A stretch of DNA of 27,500 nucleotides from Tubiluchus corallicola (lineage: Eukaryota; Priapulida; Priapulimorpha; Priapulimorphida; Tubiluchidae). Below, in pieces: positions 10,329-19,551 of the stretch. How positions within the stretch are numbered: position 1 is the first letter of the stretch; every line of letters begins with the position of its first letter. The stretch is from positions 35,001-62,500 of the forward strand of contig JAQGDQ010000906.1 of NCBI GenBank assembly GCA_030141605.1. The letters are read 5' to 3'. A model generated the notes under the pieces. That model saw only the letters and a list, made by a program, of their open reading frames with translations. It had not been told where the DNA came from and did no database searches. The translations under genes were made by a program, and so were the position numbers.

Positions 10329-10446
10329 GCCTACAGCACCTGGTATTCCCAGGCGGTCACCCATCCAAGTACTAACCAGGCTCTACGTTGCTTAACTTCG
10401 GTGATCAGACGAGAACCGGTGTTTTCAACGTGATATGGCCGTAGAC
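10329..10446 (-). rRNA. 5S ribosomal RNA gene
   Basis: The minus strand gives a 118-base 5S rRNA, starting GUCUACGGCCAUAUCACG and ending CCAGGUGCUGUAGGC. The ends pair as helix I, and the internal Pol III control region is intact (AGTTAAGCAACG box A, TTGGATGGGTGACCGCC box C). 5S rRNA is a structural part of the large ribosomal subunit. Compared with the usual GGCCAUACC, one base reads GGCCAUAUC. It is a solitary copy, not part of a visible 5S array. An A/T-rich TTATAAGATA lies 10-20 bases upstream of the RNA start. It appears full-length and potentially transcribed. Confidence 0.95.
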
Positions 10447-10716
10447 ATTTAAAGTATCTTATAACGTGTTTACATAGTAGAGCTCTGATAGCAAGGTTCG
10501 AGGCACCAAGAATTTTGCCACAGTGATACGTACCAGAAATGGAAAACCCGTGGGAAATATTTTATTACAAGCGAAGATATTTATTGACATCGTGTTTGTA
10601 CAGACGATAAACTGAAATTACAAAACAACTAAACAAACGATCAGCAAAAAACATTGAAACAGAGATTTACCAGGACAGACTGAATAGTTTTTCTGCGTTC
10701 ATAGTATGAAGAAACC

Positions 10717-11145
10717 GCATGCGCACTGGACACTCAGTAATTCATCGTAGCCTCATCTGCTCGAACATGTGCGTGGGGCCCCGCACACCGCATGCGCACT
10801 AGACACTCAGTAATTCATCGTAGCCTCATCTGCTCGAACATGTGCGTGGGCCCCCGCACACCGCATGCGCACTAGACACTCAGTAATTCATCGTAGCCTC
10901 ATCTGCTCGATTATGTGCGTGGGGCCCCCGCACATCGCATCCGCACTGGACACTCAGTAATTCATCGTAGCCTCATCTGCTCGATTATGTGCGTGAGGCC
11001 CCGCACACCGCATGCGCACTAGACTCTGAATAATTAATCATAGCACATCTGCTTGAGCATGTGCGTGGGGCCCCGCACACCGCATGCGCACTAGACTCTG
11101 AATAATTAATCATAGCACATCTGCTTGAGCATGTGCGTGGGGCCC
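10717..11145. repeat. GC-rich 72-74 bp tandem repeat, 6 copies
   Basis: Units begin with GCATGCGCAC at 10717, 10790, 10863, 10937 (mutated to GCATCCGCAC), 11010 and 11082. Each ends in GTGCGTGGGGCCCCGCAC or a close variant, which folds back on itself (GTGCG/CGCAC around GGGGCCCC). The joint between units, GCACACCGCATGCGCAC, contains an NRF1-like core. The last two units differ from the others in the middle (GACTCTGAATAATTAATCAT), so two unit subtypes exist. Confidence 0.95.
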
Positions 11146-12000
11146 AATTTGAACAAACCTGTCATGGTTTATATCACTAACCAGATATATAAATGCACGT
11201 AAAACCGTTAACGAAACTCCAGGGACAACATGTGCCGCTCTGCGCCCTGCGGTTGCCATGGTGACCGTTTTACTGCCGAGTTTTAATCCTAGAACTGCCT
11301 CAAGCGTGAACGTAACACGTCAAACATTGCCAAGTTGTAAAATTTACGACTGTAGCATTTCTACAGAGAGTTTCAGTGTACTGGTAATTGAGCTGATGGA
11401 TCTTAAGACATTACTTTACTTACGGAAAACACCATCTGTACACTAGGGTGCAGCATGGACAACATTGCGTAGCTCAGTTTTAAAGTTACGGTGGACGAGC
11501 AGATAACAACAACAACAACAGTTTTGAGATAAAAATTGAAATTTTACATTTACCATTTTGCTCACGTGGATTACGTCACAAACGAACATCTCTGAATTGA
11601 GAGGTGCAACACCTACCACTTTGCTCACGTATGAGTGCATTACGTCACAAACGAACATCTCTGCATCAAGAGGTGCAGCACTTGATCACTTGTTATGACT
11701 ACGACTAACACTAACACTAACACTAAGACTACATACAAATAATAAAAGAAAAAATTTGGCTGAATCAACGAAAATCTAAAACATGGACGATGATTTGATA
11801 TCTCCACAACACTGATCATAGCAGCAGCACAATCTAACCACGTTTGATGAAGCCATGCTGTAAATTTATGTTGATTCGGGCTTCTTAACACTTTTAATAC
11901 ATGATGCTTCAACAATCGGGGCCATGCTTAGTATGCTACTCAAAGGTCTGAAAAAAGAAACTGCTAAAATATTAATATTTTTGTAATCAGCGCAAAATTA
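11146..12000. other. Intergenic stretch with a 65-70 bp duplication
   Basis: CTCACGTG/CTCACGTA followed by ATTACGTCACAAACGAACAT and CTCTG occurs twice (11561 and 11624), each with a CRE-like TTACGTCA (11571, 11641). The remaining sequence is unique, with an (ACTAAC)n-like patch near 11704. No supported gene. The short frames here show no family resemblance. Confidence 0.5.
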
Positions 12001-12277
12001 CAATGTTCAATGAATATCATGTCCCTTACTGTCATACTAATAGTGCCAGGCAAATTCACAGCCCCCAATAACTGGAATAAAATAAGTGCCCAAGTAAAAA
12101 TACACAAAACTATTTATAGTTTCAAAAAGTACTTGAAAAGGACCATTTTGATTCATACTTATAATACAATTTTAATGGTTCCATGTCTCATGCAGTCCCA
12201 ATATATGGCCTCCAATCAATTATAATGCTATTTTAATATAGCTCTATGTAAATTAAACATACACTGTGGTCGTTTTT

Positions 12278-12458
12278 TCTCCTCCCTTCCTTCTTCCTCT
12301 CCCTTATCTTACTATTTTTTCCATTCCATCATGCCTACTAACCCTAACCATTCTTTCATTCACTCATCCTTCCCTACCTTCCTTCTTCCTATCCCTAATC
12401 TTACTATTTTTCCATTCCATCATTTCTACTAACCCTAACCATTCTTTCATTCACTAAC
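12278..12458 (+). repeat. 91-bp pyrimidine-rich direct duplication inside the LINE remnant
   Basis: CTACTAACCCTAACCATTCT occurs at about 12335 and 12426 inside two copies of a C/T-rich unit. CTAACCCTAACC resembles two telomeric units, but the match stops there. Confidence 0.85.
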
Positions 12459-12601
12459 AAGCCAAGCTTTCAAGGTGTCATACAGCAACTCTTTTATTTG
12501 GTTAATTTGACTTCATCAACGTTTTTTTACCTATACTGTTTCTTTTTGTTTCAATAATATTGTATGTTGATGTATTGTATATGTATTGCTGGAGTGAAAT
12601 A

Positions 12602-12804
<203 letters not shown>

Positions 12805-12972
12805 AATAGATGATATTAGTCATGCACAGTTATTTACAAAGGTAAACAGGACGTGCTTAGCAATAGACTAACTGAACTGTAGTCTAGGATGGCAGATTTC
12901 AAGAACGAAGTTGCTTAACTGCTTTGTGTATCTTTTCATATTCATATAAACCGCGTATTTTATAACATACCA

Positions 12973-13440
12973 CAATTCAATTCAATTCAATTTTAATTTA
13001 TTTATCTCTTTATAATACTATAATAAAACATGATTAATAAAAGAATCGCAAATAAGTTTTGAAGAGTGGATAAAATGAATAGATAGATTTAGAACTAGTG
13101 AAAGGATAGCGAAAAGACAATTCAACTCAATTCAATTTTAATTTATTTATCTCTTTGTAATACTATGATAAAACATGATTAATAAAAGAATCGCTAATAA
13201 GTTTTGAAGAATGGTTAAACGCTAATATATACAGGGTAACAAACAATTTTGAAACAAATAGAATTGTTGTATAAAAAGGTAATGAAGCACGAGCAGTTAC
13301 ACAAAATGCAAATTCCATTCAACTCTTTTTATTAACTCTGCAAAAATTATCAAATTATAGTATAAAGAATATACAAACCTTATGTTTGTAGCAAAGTAAA
13401 AGGGTGGCGAAGAACCCGTAGGTTATCTAGTCAGCCACCC
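12973..13440 (-). mobile_element. Probable minus-strand LINE 3' UTR and (TTGAA)n tail
   Basis: On the minus strand the region ends in AAATTAAAATTGAATTGAAT followed by TG, a short TTGAA tail. The last ~105 bases are duplicated (12973-13074 and 13118-13222, offset 145). Further upstream (13400-13442) lies a 9-bp hairpin, AAGGGTGGC/GCCACCCTT, enclosing CCTACGGGTTCTTC on the minus strand. Such hairpin-plus-tail arrangements are common at LINE 3' ends. No reverse transcriptase coding remains, so the call rests on tail structure and is inferred. Confidence 0.5.
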
Positions 13441-13442
13441 TT

Positions 13443-13807
13443 AAATAGCTAGGATTAAATAAAATTAATTTTGGCACTGGTCTCAATTTAAATTTGTATT
13501 AGCATCACATGTGTTACTGGCCTTTAAATGACGGTAATACTGTAGAACGTAATAAAAATAATGTAAACAAGCAAAATTTATAATTCTAAACTAAATCATT
13601 TGAGGCGAACAAAAGAAAAAAAATCACTTAAAATTTTAACATTATATATGCGTAATTTGAGCATTAATTTCAATATCAGGCAAAAACAAAAACTAAAGAA
13701 TGGTCGACTAAAGACGTAGTAAAAAAGAAGTTAACAAATTACACTAAAGAAAAACCGGAGCTAAAAGTATATATATATATAATTAACAGTAACCATGTTG
13801 ATACTAT
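13443..13807. other. AT-rich stretch, possible intron
   Basis: No recognisable gene or repeat. If the minus-strand exon at 13808-13972 is real, this would be the beginning of its first intron. Confidence 0.3.
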
Positions 13808-13972
13808 TTAACAGTACAAAAAACGGTATAGTAATAAAATTGTGTACAAACCTATTGTCAGAGAGATAGCCAAAGCACCAACGAGCACAGCCAACAGTCG
13901 GACGCATACTGGATTGCCTCTTTTAAAACTTGTGCTGAAATTTTCGCTAATTTTTTCCCATTTATTAGCCAT
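13808..13972 (-). CDS. Possible first exon of a signal-anchored protein
   Basis: On the minus strand AACATGG (A at -3, G at +4) opens a frame that starts MANKWEKISENFSTSFKRGN and continues PVCVRLLAVLVGALAISLTI. This is a short charged N-terminus followed by about 20 hydrophobic residues, as in type II membrane proteins or signal peptides. AATAG|GTTTGT at about 13852/13851 is a plausible splice donor directly after the hydrophobic stretch. Without splicing, the frame adds 14 residues and stops. The sequence before the start (14040-14100) is unusually GC-rich, as for a 5' UTR or promoter. No later exon can be recognised and no family is evident, so it may be a chance frame. Confidence 0.33.
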   Translation of the reverse strand: MANKWEKISENFSTSFKRGNPVCVRLLAVLVGALAISLTIGLYTILLLYRFLYC

Positions 13973-14144
13973 GTTGGTTCATTTCTTACAACACTGCTCG
14001 CACAGTCTGTACTAGTCTGCTGGTTTCTGCTGGACGTCCCGCTTTTTTCAGACGCAAATCTTTTTAAACACATCCGCCACGGCCGGCGCACCGTCTACAC
14101 TCGAATTAGAAATCTTGCTGCGACACTGTGACAGGCGTAGCTAC

Positions 14145-14411
14145 TTTGTTTTACAAAGATCATGCATATCAATCGACTTCGTTCTGCAATAAAACGACAA
14201 TAATTAGTTTAAAATAGTGCGCAGAAATCTCAGCTAAATTATGCTAATTGCTTGATGTTTCAATCGTTTCAATGATAAAGAACATGTGTGATTGAAGTGC
14301 TGAATCATTCTTATCTACAGTTTTAGATTCGAATCGAGTTCGAACTAAAAAACTCGTTATAATCGAATTCGATACGAACGTTCGAACTCGAACGTTCGAT
14401 GCTCACCCTTA
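14145..14411. mobile_element. Truncated hAT-type MITE (same family as 20865-21271)
   Basis: From TTACAAAGAT to the end ATGCTCACCCTTA this aligns with the right two-thirds of the 20865-21271 element, including TGTGCGCAGAAATC-like and AAATTATGCTAATTG phrases and the AACTCGTT/TTCGAA-rich end. The left part and left terminus are missing. It lies 5' of the candidate minus-strand exon at 13808-13972. Confidence 0.85.
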
Positions 14412-15002
14412 GTTGCTACTGCAACACTTGCTAATAAGAAAAATTATAATTATTGTTAACTTTGCATTACACACTTAAAAATTATATTAGGAATAGCTAA
14501 GTATATGTGAGGTTTGCATCATTAGTAATTTATAGTTAAATCGTTTTTGTCGTTTTTTGTAAGAAGTCTGTCTGCCGAACACAAGCACAGATATGTTCCA
14601 CGTCTTTCGCATGCAGCGATAATTTGCCTTCCAATTACGTTGTGAACTTAATTATGATTACGTGTCGTCATTATGATACATGAAGTGAAGTAATTTTTAG
14701 ATAGTTACATGTACTTCAGTTGCAAATTCCTGAAGTTAAATAATGTTATTTCATGCAGTTATTATAATCTGAAAATGGTTTTCAAAAGGTGGTCATCATA
14801 AAAATAATATTTTATGTTATAAATTATCTTTTACTTAACATTTTTGTTATTAGTCAGAATCAGGCATTGTTACACACTAGCTACTTGCAGCTAATAAAAA
14901 TTGGTATATTTGTTCATGGCGACACATATACAACCCACACAAAAAATAAATGTATAAAAAAGTTGAAACATTTTCCTGTGTTATACAACTATTATACTGG
15001 TT
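14412..15002. other. AT-rich intergenic stretch
   Basis: Nothing recognisable. Short frames only. Confidence 0.35.
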
Positions 15003-15522
15003 GGTTGGCATCCTTCTGTCTCGGAAGACAATGGAGTGTGCGCCAAGAGAGTCAGTTATTGATCACATTGATGGAGCTGCAGCGTCGACTGTGGCTGAGC
15101 AGTGCGATCCTTGAACGTCTCCAGGGCGCACGCCTGGGCAAGGTGTATGGAGATCCAAAGTAGCCCAGACAGCAGGAACCCCCTCTCTTCCTCCCTGGTG
15201 TAGTCCAAAGAAAAGCGGAGCGATATGTTTGGCTCCTTGTTGGCACCAGGTTGGCTGCCGGAGTCAGTGAGCATGGTGCACTGGTCCGCCCTCGGAGCTC
15301 CACTTCTGATTGGAAGGTTTACTCCTCTACACATGACTGTTGGATCACTTGACCTCCTCTGCCCTCTAGTCGTTGGCTGCTTGTGCAGCACCTCTGCCTA
15401 GTGTCGAGATACAGTGTGGGCATCCCGCAAGCCTGCAGCACTTGGTATTCCTTGGCGGTCACCCATCCAAGCACTAACCAGGCTCTACGTTGCTTAACTT
15501 TGGTGATCAGACAAGAACTGGT
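15003..15522 (-). mobile_element. 5S-rRNA-headed SINE, ~520 bp
   Basis: On the minus strand the element begins with a 92-base 5S rRNA segment (15431-15522). It continues through ~430 bases of GC-richer unique body to about 15003, near CGAGACAGAAGGATGCCAAC and CAACC. Part of the body (about 15108-15275) recurs at 25249-25336, which shows that the body is dispersed. The 5S segment supplies an internal Pol III promoter, as in SINE3-class elements. The body's open minus-strand frames lack any protein resemblance. CAGTAT flanks both ends and might be a target duplication, but this is weak. I cannot name the SINE family. Confidence 0.75.
15431..15522 (-). pseudogene. 5S rRNA-derived segment lacking the first ~26 bases
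   Basis: It matches the intact gene at 10329-10446 from its nucleotide ~27 to the end, with scattered substitutions, mostly transitions (for example CTTGGTATTCCTTGG against CCTGGTATTCCCAGG). Internal promoter boxes are conserved. The 5' strand of helix I is missing, so it cannot be a functional 5S rRNA. It is best read as the head of the SINE. Confidence 0.9.
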
Positions 15523-15993
15523 CACCTCTATAACATACTGAAGAATGTCATAATGCAATGAGCTGATGTTTAAATGATGCTATGTAAATTTACTGCACAG
15601 TTTTATTATTTGCGTTTTGTGTGCAAATTCAGTTCTTGAATAAATTTACATAAATTTGGGAGTAAAATCTGATGACGTTCGCTTAAAAGCTAAACAGAAA
15701 GTGGTAGATGTACTGTAAGTGATGTGTTTCTTTCTCTTGGACGGCTCTGTTGTGTTTTGTTTCTGTCGGAAGGTTCGTAGAGAAAACAGGAAAATACATT
15801 GTCAAATTAAACTAGTTTATTGTGTGAAAATTCTACAACACGAAGTTTGAAGGAACGCGAAATATGTACAGTCAATGTGATAATCTCGAAACATGAAAGC
15901 GAGAGTGAGTGTGCACATCTGAGAATCTGGTAATCGGAGAATAAAACTGAGCGGCCAGCTCCGCCTTATGTATCAATGCAAATGGACAACACC

Positions 15994-16008
15994 AGAACAA
16001 TCTAGAAA
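15994..16008. promoter_or_regulatory. Near-perfect heat-shock element
   Basis: AGAACAATCTAGAAA reads as nGAAn-nATCn-nGAAn, one base from the three-pentamer HSE consensus. Confidence 0.3.
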
Positions 16009-16028
16009 CTACCACTTGTATCGCCTAT

Positions 16029-16043
16029 AGAAAGCTCTAGAAT
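16029..16043. promoter_or_regulatory. Near-perfect heat-shock element (first duplicate)
   Basis: AGAAAGCTCTAGAAT is one base from the consensus. It is the duplicate partner of the perfect site at 16205. Confidence 0.3.
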
Positions 16044-16204
16044 CAACCATTGCTTCTACAAGGTAAAAAGAATGTTCTACTATACTGTAGCATCTCCACA
16101 ACACATACATACGTACATACATAATCTTTACTTACTAAGAAGTATTAAAGGTTTTTTACAATTTCTGCACTACTTCATTAAATTGCACTGCCCGAATCGC
16201 CTGT

Positions 16205-16219
16205 AGAAAGTTCTAGAAT
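16205..16219. promoter_or_regulatory. Perfect three-pentamer heat-shock element
   Basis: AGAAAGTTCTAGAAT equals nGAAn-nTTCn-nGAAn, the minimal HSF trimer site. AGAACATTCT at 16265-16274 adds two more alternating pentamers. No heat-shock gene is visible nearby, so a role is unproven. Confidence 0.4.
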
Positions 16220-16319
16220 CAACGATTGCTTCTACAAAGTAAAAAGATTGTTCTACTATACTATAGAACATTCTACAATTTTCCATTCAGTTCTAATGCT
16301 TGCTAGCGATCTCCACAAA

Positions 16320-17040
16320 ACAATTTGGAAGTAAAATCTGATGACGATTGATGAAAAGATAAACAGAAAGTGGTAGATGCATTGTAAGTAAATGCATTTC
16401 ATGAATAAATTTACATAAATTTGGAAGTAAAATCTGATGACGATTGCTTAAAGCTAAACAGAAAGTGGTACATGCATTGTAAGCAAATGCATTTCATGAA
16501 TAAATTTACATAAATTTGGGAGTAAAATCTGATGACGATTGCTGAAAAGCTAAACAGAAAGTGGTACATGCATTGTAAGCAAATGCATTTCATGAATAAA
16601 TTTACATAAATTTGGGAGTAAAATCTGATGACGATTGCTGAAAAGCTAAACAGAAAGTGGTACATGCATTGTAAGCAAATGCATTTCATGAATAAATTTA
16701 CATAAATTTGGGAGTAAAATCTAATGACGATTGCTGAAAAGCTAAACAGAAAGTGGTACATGCATTGTAAGCAAATGCATTTCATGAATAAATTTACATA
16801 AATTTGGAAGTAAAATCTGATGACGATTGCTGAAAAGCTAAACAGAAAGTGGTACATGCATTGTAAGCAAATGCATTTCATGAATAAATTTACATAAATT
16901 TGGGAGTAAAATCTGATGACGATTGCTGAAAAGCTAAACAGAAAGTGGTACATGCATTGTAAGCAAATGTATTTCATGAATAAATTTATATAAATTTGGA
17001 AGTAAAATCTGATGACGATTGCTTAAAAGCTAAACAGAAG
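16320..17040. repeat. 96-bp tandem repeat, about 7.5 copies
   Basis: CTGATGACG (once CTAATGACG) recurs at 16338, 16434, 16529, 16625, 16721, 16817, 16913 and 17009. The 95-base step is a single-base deletion. The unit includes TGCATTTCATGAATAAATTT and ACATGCATTGTAAGCAAATG. Copies are nearly identical in the middle. The 32-residue periodic minus-strand frame follows from 96 being a multiple of three. Confidence 0.96.
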
Positions 17041-17086
17041 GTGGGGTATCCTGTGCATTACTGAACGTTCTTAGACTTCGATGCCA

Positions 17087-17170
17087 CACTCTGTTCACAG
17101 GTGAGTATTCTGTGTCACACTCTGTTCACAGGTGAGTATTCTGTGCCACACTCTGTTCACAGGTGAGTAC
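17087..17170 (+). repeat. 31-bp tandem triplet of consensus splice-donor sequences
   Basis: CACACTCTGTTCACAGGTGA followed by GTATTCTGTG occurs three times. Each contains CAG|GTGAGTA, an essentially ideal 5' splice site complementary to U1 snRNA, with the GT at 17101, 17132 and 17163. Whether any belongs to an exon is unknown. The preceding sequence has no recognisable coding potential. Confidence 0.9.
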
Positions 17171-18205
17171 GTGTTAATCTTTGTTGATCTGCATCTGTAC
17201 TTGATTCACAGTGTTTTACTTGCTGACGTTTGTGTTCCATTTGTTAGTAAAGGCCAGACACAATTTCCAATTTTGAAGATTAGTATTATTAACTCCTTCA
17301 GCGCCACAAGTGCTGACTGCATTTTGCGTGGGTGTACGAAATGCTTGATAATTACATTATATTTGATAATTTTCGTAGGTTTCTATTTTTCACACAGTGG
17401 ATTTTGATGAGAAATAACATGTGAATTGCATTTGCTTACCTTAGACAAATTAAAAATCGATTTTTGCTGAAAAAAATTTAAAAAAGCTTTCAGTAACTGC
17501 AGCATTTGCACTTTACCAATGTACAGAATCACTTGTGAAATTTGTTAATGTAGAAAATTTCAACTACCCAGGCGCAACTCTGTGATAAACTTTGGCCTCA
17601 TATCTACTCCATTTCCAAGGAGAAGTTCCTGTTAAAAGATAAAACGACCTTAGTTTCTTTCTGGGTGCATGATGGTTTTTCCTGGAACTCCGTTCAGCAG
17701 ACAGTTCTCTTGGGCTGTAGTGAGCAGGCGATCAATAAAATTGTGTGTACGATCACGCTAGTGTACACTACTCAATAGGCTAAGTTGAAGTGCCTGAACA
17801 GGGCGTGTTTGTTTTAATTTTAGCCAATTAAACCACTTACAAATGTTTGTACAAGTAGCACGATTGAATAGCTGAGATTCTCCTGAATAGAACAGTACTC
17901 AATTTGTAATCATTTAGTTATGTCTGTGATCATACAGTAGCAGAAAGTCGGTGGTTTTATAAGACCAATTTTTAATGGTGCAGTCCCGAATGAGTTAAAT
18001 AAACATAAGGGGCATTTGCCAGACATGCGTCATGTATTACTGCACATCTAGCTACGTATATAATGCAAATGACCGATTGCAATCAAACAGTAACAATTTT
18101 TTACGCAAAACAGCATGACGAATCTTGGATATTTGGTAAAACGCTGCTAGGCTTGTTATCAAGCACGAGATCTGTTGCTGTTAATTTACTGCTATTAAAT
18201 ACGAT
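17171..18205. other. AT-rich intergenic stretch
   Basis: No recognisable gene. GTGTAC and GTACAC form an imperfect inverted pair near 17744-17767. Confidence 0.35.
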
Positions 18206-18336
18206 TAATATCTTCCTTGCTTTAGATTTTCCAAAAACATTTTTTGGTATGTATTTATTATTATTACTATTAAAGATGGGTAATATCTTCCTTGCTTTAG
18301 ATTTTTCAAAAACATTTTTTGGTATGTATTTATTAT
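18206..18336 (+). repeat. 75-bp direct duplication
   Basis: TAATATCTTCCTTGCTTTAG begins both copies (18206 and 18281), and both end GGTATGTATTTATTAT. The 117-codon frame across it repeats NIFLALDF.KTFFGMYLL as a result of the duplication. I do not recognise a protein. Confidence 0.9.
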
Positions 18337-18955
18337 CGTACACGTCCCCTACTGGTACTGAAGCACTGTTAACAAGGCTTACATGTTTTTTCTCAAGTAA
18401 TTATTCTTATTTTTAGTCATTTCTGACCACAATTGGCTTGTAATAAAAATAACGTTATGTTTTTACATATCCATATAAAGCACCATTTCTATTCTATTCT
18501 ATGAAGCTACACCAGTGTCCCGTTTAATGCCTTTTTACACTGTTACTGAGGCAAGGATTTGTCTATGTCAAACAACCTCAAAAAATGCCAAACTGCTATA
18601 CTTTGCTCATTTATGCCACAAGCTGCATGGCAATGCTGATTCATTTTCATTATGTAGTGCTGTGAAAATGCTCTATTTCGTCACCTGATTCAGATGAAAA
18701 ATGCTTGATTAGTTACATCAGGTGCTGCTGGCCAAACCAACCCACTGCTATAAACACTCTCCAACTCAGCGAGTCTGGCATTATGCGGGTGGCTAATAAT
18801 AACTCACTTTTCACAATTTGTGCCAAGTAGCTCTTACTGTAATTGTACATCAATTATGCTTAACTTACATGCTGGCAATCAGTTGTGACGACAGCATTGT
18901 CTTTTTTGCTCAAGAGTTAGATGTAAGTTACAAACTGGCTTTGCGAAAGTTTATA

Positions 18956-19451
18956 CGGTCAAACCTCGTTATAACGCCGGTTCTGGGACACCAGTAAATA
19001 TGGCACTGTAGCGGGGTTGGCCGTAAGGCAAGCTTCTTTAAATAGTAGTAGTAGTAGTAGTAAAATATCAAATATCAAAGCCATTCCTAGTTTCTGGTTA
19101 ATTTTAATATGTCACAAATAGTATAATACCGTTATACCTACACCATTAAGTAAGGAATGTACCAGCTCTGTCTCAAACACCAAGACGACAAGAATAAATT
19201 TAACAACTTTATTGTAACTCGCAAAGCAACGAGGTTGTAACTAGAATGATGAGCGCAACGGAACAACAAAGAAGTTGAAAACAAAAGGGCGACTTTGCAA
19301 AAGGGATAAAGTTGATAACACTAACAACACGCATGTATACTGGCGCTACAACATCACAGGTGTTATACTTTACATTTTTGCCGCATTAACAAAATTAATG
19401 GTGAAGCTGGCTTTATAATGGGGGAGGGGGCGGTATAACAAGGTTCGACTG
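18956..19451. mobile_element. pogo/Tigger-like non-autonomous DNA transposon
   Basis: The left end CGGTCAAACCTCGTTATAAC and the reverse complement of the right end, CAGTCGAACCTTGTTATACC, are ~24-base terminal inverted repeats with few mismatches. TA flanks each end (18954-18955, 19452-19453), the target site of Tc1/mariner-type elements. CAGTCRAACCTCGTTATAAC-type ends are characteristic of pogo/Tigger families. The interior contains a short (AGT)n tract and no transposase. It lies directly upstream of the DUF4419 exon, probably inside an intron. Confidence 0.8.
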
Positions 19452-19551
19452 TAGAATTACAAGGAAGTTACTCAAAATTTTTACACCTGAGATATTATTC
19501 ATTGTTTCCAGTTTGTGCAGTACAGGTCACTTGACATTTGACATGTTTCAG

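Larger units (their letters stand above)
15523..16319. other. Spacer with a stray 96-bp repeat unit and a ~75-bp duplication
   Basis: 15637-15725 is a diverged copy of the 96-bp unit found in bulk at 16320-17040. A second repeat, CGCCTRTAGAAAG followed by CTCTAGAATCAACSATTGC, is present at about 16022 and 16198 and carries the heat-shock-like elements listed separately. No gene is recognised. Confidence 0.6.

Noticed and set aside
10490-10515. GGTTCGAGGC as a tRNA T-arm
   Set aside because: No matching A box, anticodon arm or acceptor pairing around it.
12335-12440. CTAACCCTAACC as an interstitial telomere sequence
   Set aside because: Only two telomere-like units in each copy of a C/T-rich duplication. 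No run of the hexamer.
15052-15558. Overlapping minus-strand frames of 79-111 codons
   Set aside because: They lie inside the 5S-headed SINE, whose GC-richer body has few stops. No protein resemblance.
16411-16977. 188-codon repetitive minus-strand frame (MKCICLQCMYHFLFSF repeats)
   Set aside because: Translation of the 96-base tandem repeat. Hydrophobic periodicity is incidental.
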